Assembly (NCBI GenBank): GCA_940671915.1
Contig: CALNVZ010003429.1
Location: 24,296,779-24,360,778 of the forward strand
Source: Paracentrotus lividus
Lineage: Eukaryota; Echinodermata; Echinoidea; Camarodonta; Echinidae
Direction of reading: 5' to 3'
DNA: 64,000 bases
The position numbers and the translations under genes are program-made. The notes below the pieces were generated by a model that saw only the letters and a list, made by a program, of their open reading frames with translations, was not told the origin of the DNA and ran no database searches. Shown here piece by piece: positions 59,969 through 64,000 of the stretch. How positions within the stretch are numbered: position 1 is the first letter of the stretch; the number at the start of each line of letters is the position of its first letter.

Positions 59969-60649
59969 CTATGGTTATTTCTTAGACGAAAAAAAAATTG
60001 AAGAAATAGTAACAATTGATTGTTAAAGGTTTTTTCTCTCTCTGTTTTTACCATAACGGTAGAATGTTTTTATTATTTATATTCTTTAACAGTCACACTT
60101 TTTTTATTCAACTCCTCACTTAGACAAGAAACCGTTGTTTTTAAACCAAGATTTAAGACCAATAGCAACCCTACACCTCAAAAGCGATTCATGGGATAGC
60201 ACCGAGGGGGCTTTGGTAAATCAAAAAAAGTTGCCAGAATGGTTATTGTGGTGGATGAAGTACTTTTTTTCAATTATTCAATACCCGGTCATGGTTTAGG
60301 AAAAATCCAATATAAAAAGAAAATAATAAAAATAAACATCAAAATTATTTATGTGGCAGAATCAATAAAAAAAAATCCAACCTTTTGACCAACAGTGTAG
60401 TTAAAAATGTAATGTTTTCTATCTCAAGAAAACAATACCATCTTATAAACACCCTAATATTGTATTGAGTGTACAAGTAGTGTAAAAGAGTATGACCCCT
60501 TCGTCTTGATTAGGGGTGAGAAATTAAAAAAGTATATTTATCTAATATGAAACAAAGCCGTCGCATTTATTTGGATCATCTTGATTTAAAAAAGCACAAG
60601 CTGATTTTTTTTCACCCAATCAATTTATTTTGAAATAAATTAAGTGCTC

Positions 60650-60680
<31 letters not shown>

Positions 60681-61079
60681 ATTATGAGGGGGTATAACAC
60701 CTCAGGATCATTATAGGGAAAACAGAACAAAAAGGAAAACAAACTGTTCATGCCAGTTATCAGAATGCATTGACTGTTTCAAACACTTTTAACATGCCAA
60801 TACAATGAATAAACAATTTTGTTGCCCATAAATTAGATATAAACAAAGCTTCCCCAACAACCTCCCACCACCCCCCCCCCAAACAAAAAGCGGAAAAAAA
60901 TGTTTGCACAATGTTATGTTTCCAAACGAAACTTTGTGTCTATCCTAAAACTTTTTTGAGTTTCAGTTATCTCAATACTCATAATGTTTCTTTTTAGTTT
61001 CTTTTTCCTATTTTCATTTCTTCCACTCTCTCCCATTTATATTATATTCATTCGTTATCTCTTTCTCCTCTCTTTTCCC

Positions 61080-61110
<31 letters not shown>

Positions 61111-61115
61111 TCTCT
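61080..61115. repeat. (CT)n microsatellite
   Basis: CT dinucleotide run within the large element's centre. Confidence 0.9.
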
Positions 61116-62121
61116 TCTGTTCTTTTTTCTTTAGTTGCTGTTTTTTCATTCTCTTTTTACCTCTCTTTCCTTTTTGGTTCTACCAGGTTCTCCTTATCTG
61201 GTTGTTTCTCTTCCGTTTCCCTCATTCTTTCCCGTGGTCCAAAGGCTTTAGGTTTATACCTATTCCTAGATACGTCATAATATTTTTTTTCTTAACCAAA
61301 AATATGAAGTTTGTTTCTTAAAATTACATAAATTACACTGACGAAAATCTTTCTAAAACATACTCATTGCCTATGATAGAGTATTACTAATAATAGTTTA
61401 CATTTATGTATCACTTTTATACATGTATCCTACTCGGTGTTTATAAGGGGCTTTTAATGTTAACTAACTATTACCAGGCTTTAGTGAGGCGATCATTGAA
61501 GGCGCTCGCCCAGCATTCAAGTATTATTGATAATATACATCATATTAATATAGCTAATTCCCAAAAATGAAATAAAGATTAAGAGACCACAGGTTATATT
61601 GAATTTACATGTCGAGATCATTGATTATCCCCATAATCTCTTCTCCGACATAATAGGAAGATTTAATGATCATTAGTTATTTTTTAAAAAAATTTTAATC
61701 GAGGAGGAAAAAAATCGATGCATTCAAAGATATTGATAAAAAATGCAAAAGAATAGTAAAAACCATTAAATTGAAAAAAACTTCCGAGGAAAGTTAGACC
61801 GCGTTTGGAGACGACCAGAGAACGACCGAGGGCAACGAATAAGAGAACGACAAGGGAACGAACATCCCAACGCGTATAACGTCACGACTGGCAATGCCAG
61901 CGCATACAGAACTATTTGATAACGTGCGTTGTACGCGCTAGAAAACGCTAAAAACTGTTGGACGTGGTAATTAATTAATGAATTTATCTCAGCGTACATT
62001 TTGCGTCAGACAACGACTAATTGCGTATGGTTAACGAGTAGCAACCGTTTTCGAACGTACACACCAAATTCCAAGAACGCTGGTCAAACGTTAGCTCAAC
62101 ACGCCGTAGTGTGAGGGCACC

Positions 62122-63069
62122 TTAAGGTCAGTTTTCAATTCTTTTAGCAAAAAAACTTGAAATAAGGTCCCAAATATGATACGTCCAAAAACCTGAGAAA
62201 AGGGGGTTATGTTGCTGGCTCCCCTCCAAAAGTTTGTAATAGGGCGTATTTTTTATGTAGCTTCTCTTCTAAAAACCTCTAATAGGGAGGTAATTTTGAC
62301 ACGGTACGGCTTCCCCACCTAACCCAGTGATAGCTAGGGGGTATCTCTAAAAATCCAGAACGAGCACACGAGGCTGTTGCTCATAAAGGTTGGATACTTT
62401 TTTTATGAGACCCAGCAACATTTTGCTCCGGCTTTAATTTTTCGGGGCCCTGGCTATTTTTTGGACGTTCCCCCAACCATTACCGGGTATCGAAAAACAA
62501 AAATGGTTTGTCAGCCCCCCAAATGCCCATTTTTGCCATTTTTTCTCATTTTGTGGCCCCTTTTTGTTTACCTAGCTGACCAAGGCCCCCTCAGTCCTCC
62601 CCCCAATAAACGCGACTCATGTATATACAGTGTGTTCCTAAAAAGAAAGTAATCGAAGTTCAAAGGTCAGTCATTTCAAAAGAATATGGTTTATTTTTGT
62701 GATTTGTTTACTAAAATACTAAGTAACTCATCAGCTTTAATTTGAGACATTGCTTACGTCCAAACTGTAATGGGTCACAGAGTTAGGGTCCTTTGAAGGT
62801 GATAGGTACAAAACCTATTTTTTCCAAGTTTTTCGCTCTTGTTCTGTATAGGGATGTTATTGTTCTTGAAGTTAAATCTGCGTTTATGGTCACAGACTTC
62901 GATTTATTGTCTAAGGGAGGGGTCTAAGTTTATTTCGATTGTTGCTCAAAATTGATTTTATTCATTTTTACATAAGAAATTTCTATCTGCCCAAAAATGG
63001 ATTGTAGAATCTCAGACAAACATAAATCATAATGAAAATAGACTATAGTCATAATTTACAACCTTGTCA
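62122..63069. other. Unassigned AT-rich sequence
   Basis: No exon, RNA gene or clear repeat boundary was seen. Short runs such as CCCCTCCAAAAGTTTG hint at old repeats. Confidence 0.4.
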
Positions 63070-63813
63070 TTAACCCTCAAAAGACAGGGGGGGGGGGGCA
63101 TCATGGCCCTCCCTCGACATTTTCCGCGACCGTTCCGCCGCGCGAATTTTTTTTGACCGCGCCGCTTGCCTACTTTATACTTTCAAGTCTCGCCCATCTT
63201 TTGAAATCATTTTCGTGAAAACCGGTCATACCATTACGACACTGCACGATTTTCAAAAATATCCGTCAGACCGAAAACGTGATTTTGTGTACAAAGTCAA
63301 TGCAAATGGAGTTTTCTCACCTTATTCATAGAGATTATTTTCACTTTCATTGGCTGAAATCAATTTATTTTAGCATTATTATGCTCCGAAATGGTTCTTC
63401 AATAACTTTTGCGAAAAAACAATGAAAAACAAAAGGTCGAAAAAACGAAGAAATACATAAGAAATTCATAAAACAATAAAATACATAAGAAATAAATTTC
63501 GATACTAGAACTTTTTGCTAATACAATCGCTATATGGAATAATAATACACAAAATTAGCATTATAGGCGCTTTATTATTTTTTTTTGCAATTAGAGCAAA
63601 AAGTATGATTTCATGCATAAATTAGCATAATTAATTCATATAAAATAAATCGATATTATTTCGCAAAAATTAACAACGCAGTCTTGTAGATTACTAACAC
63701 ACTACCATCGTGCAAATTTTCGGCGCGGTCGAGCGATCGGCGGCCGAGATTCATGCCCACCCCCCCCCCCAGTCTTGACAGCTACCAAAACACCCCAGTC
63801 TTATTAGAGTTAA
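63070..63813. mobile_element. TTAA-flanked non-autonomous element, family C copy 2
   Basis: TTAACCCTCAAAAGAC at one end, GTCTTATTAGAGTTAA at the other. The interior (for example CATAAATTAGCATAATTA and ACATAAGAAAT repeats) matches 35440-36208 in reverse orientation. Confidence 0.7.
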
Positions 63814-64000
63814 GGCTGGAACAGAATTTGGTGGGAAATGATTATAATTAAATATTCATGGTTGTTTTTTATTTCCTTTGTTTCGACCATAAAGGTGAAA
63901 TAAAATATTTCAATTTTCACCGATCTCACTCTTTACTTCAACCCCACCATCAGCCTGTGACCATTAAATTTAGAACAATATCAACCCTATATTTCGGACG
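63814..64000. other. Right-hand end of window
   Basis: AT-rich sequence, nothing recognised. Confidence 0.4.

Larger units (their letters stand above)
58572..62121. mobile_element. 3.55-kb terminal-inverted-repeat element
   Basis: GGTGCCCTCACACTAGAGCG at the left end; the right end is the complement of GGTGCCCTCACACTACGGCG. Both ends carry several hundred bp dense in short variants of AACGCT, AACGTT and CGTTAG. The centre is AT-rich with simple repeats and a nested element. No transposase frame seen, so non-autonomous or decayed. Confidence 0.75.

Overview
This is eukaryotic DNA: AT-rich, with many introns, full of short inverted-repeat elements, and with no operons, rRNA or CRISPR. A C2CD5 orthologue, an ankyrin-TRP channel gene, tRNA-derived SINEs and many copies of the palindrome TACATGTA suggest a marine invertebrate deuterostome. 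A sea urchin is my best guess, from pattern memory only and not verified.

Two protein-coding genes are readable, both on the minus strand in head-to-tail order. Gene 1 (53226 down to 31027) is a complete TRP-type cation channel gene. I could chain 21 coding exons with GT/AG borders and matching phases (about 949 aa): lysine-rich N-terminus, four to five ankyrin repeats, S1 to S6, a TRPV-like post-S6 helix, a coiled-coil segment and a low-complexity acidic tail. Its 3' UTR probably runs to about 28440. Gene 2 (20375 down to 4517) is the 5' part of C2CD5: 17 coding exons, 589 codons, C2 domain first. A candidate non-coding first exon ends at 21402. The rest of C2CD5 is not in the window. The intron after exon 17 runs into a GC-rich, tandemly repetitive block (1 to about 3950), which is either an insertion or an assembly join.

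The stretch 21.5 to 28.4 kb between the genes has no recognisable gene. It holds T-rich and A-rich tracts, a three-copy tandem array at 24.2 kb, and a cluster of perfect three-base-loop hairpins at 25.0 to 26.7 kb. Upstream of the channel gene (53.3 to 64 kb) are a noisy GC-rich minisatellite (54.9 to 55.9 kb), a 3.55 kb terminal-inverted-repeat element (58572 to 62121), and a TTAA-flanked element (63070 to 63813) related to one inside the channel gene (35440 to 36208).

The most unusual pattern is that seven exons, four in C2CD5 and three in the channel gene, have nearby partial copies of themselves. In six of the seven, the copies lie upstream in transcript order and keep the splice acceptor and the 5' part of the exon but lose the donor. 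One set is joined to a tRNA-like head at a shared GGGAGCG. C2CD5 links membrane traffic to Ca2+ and phosphoinositide signals, and TRP channels pass cations. Nothing in the sequence shows that the two genes are functionally coupled.
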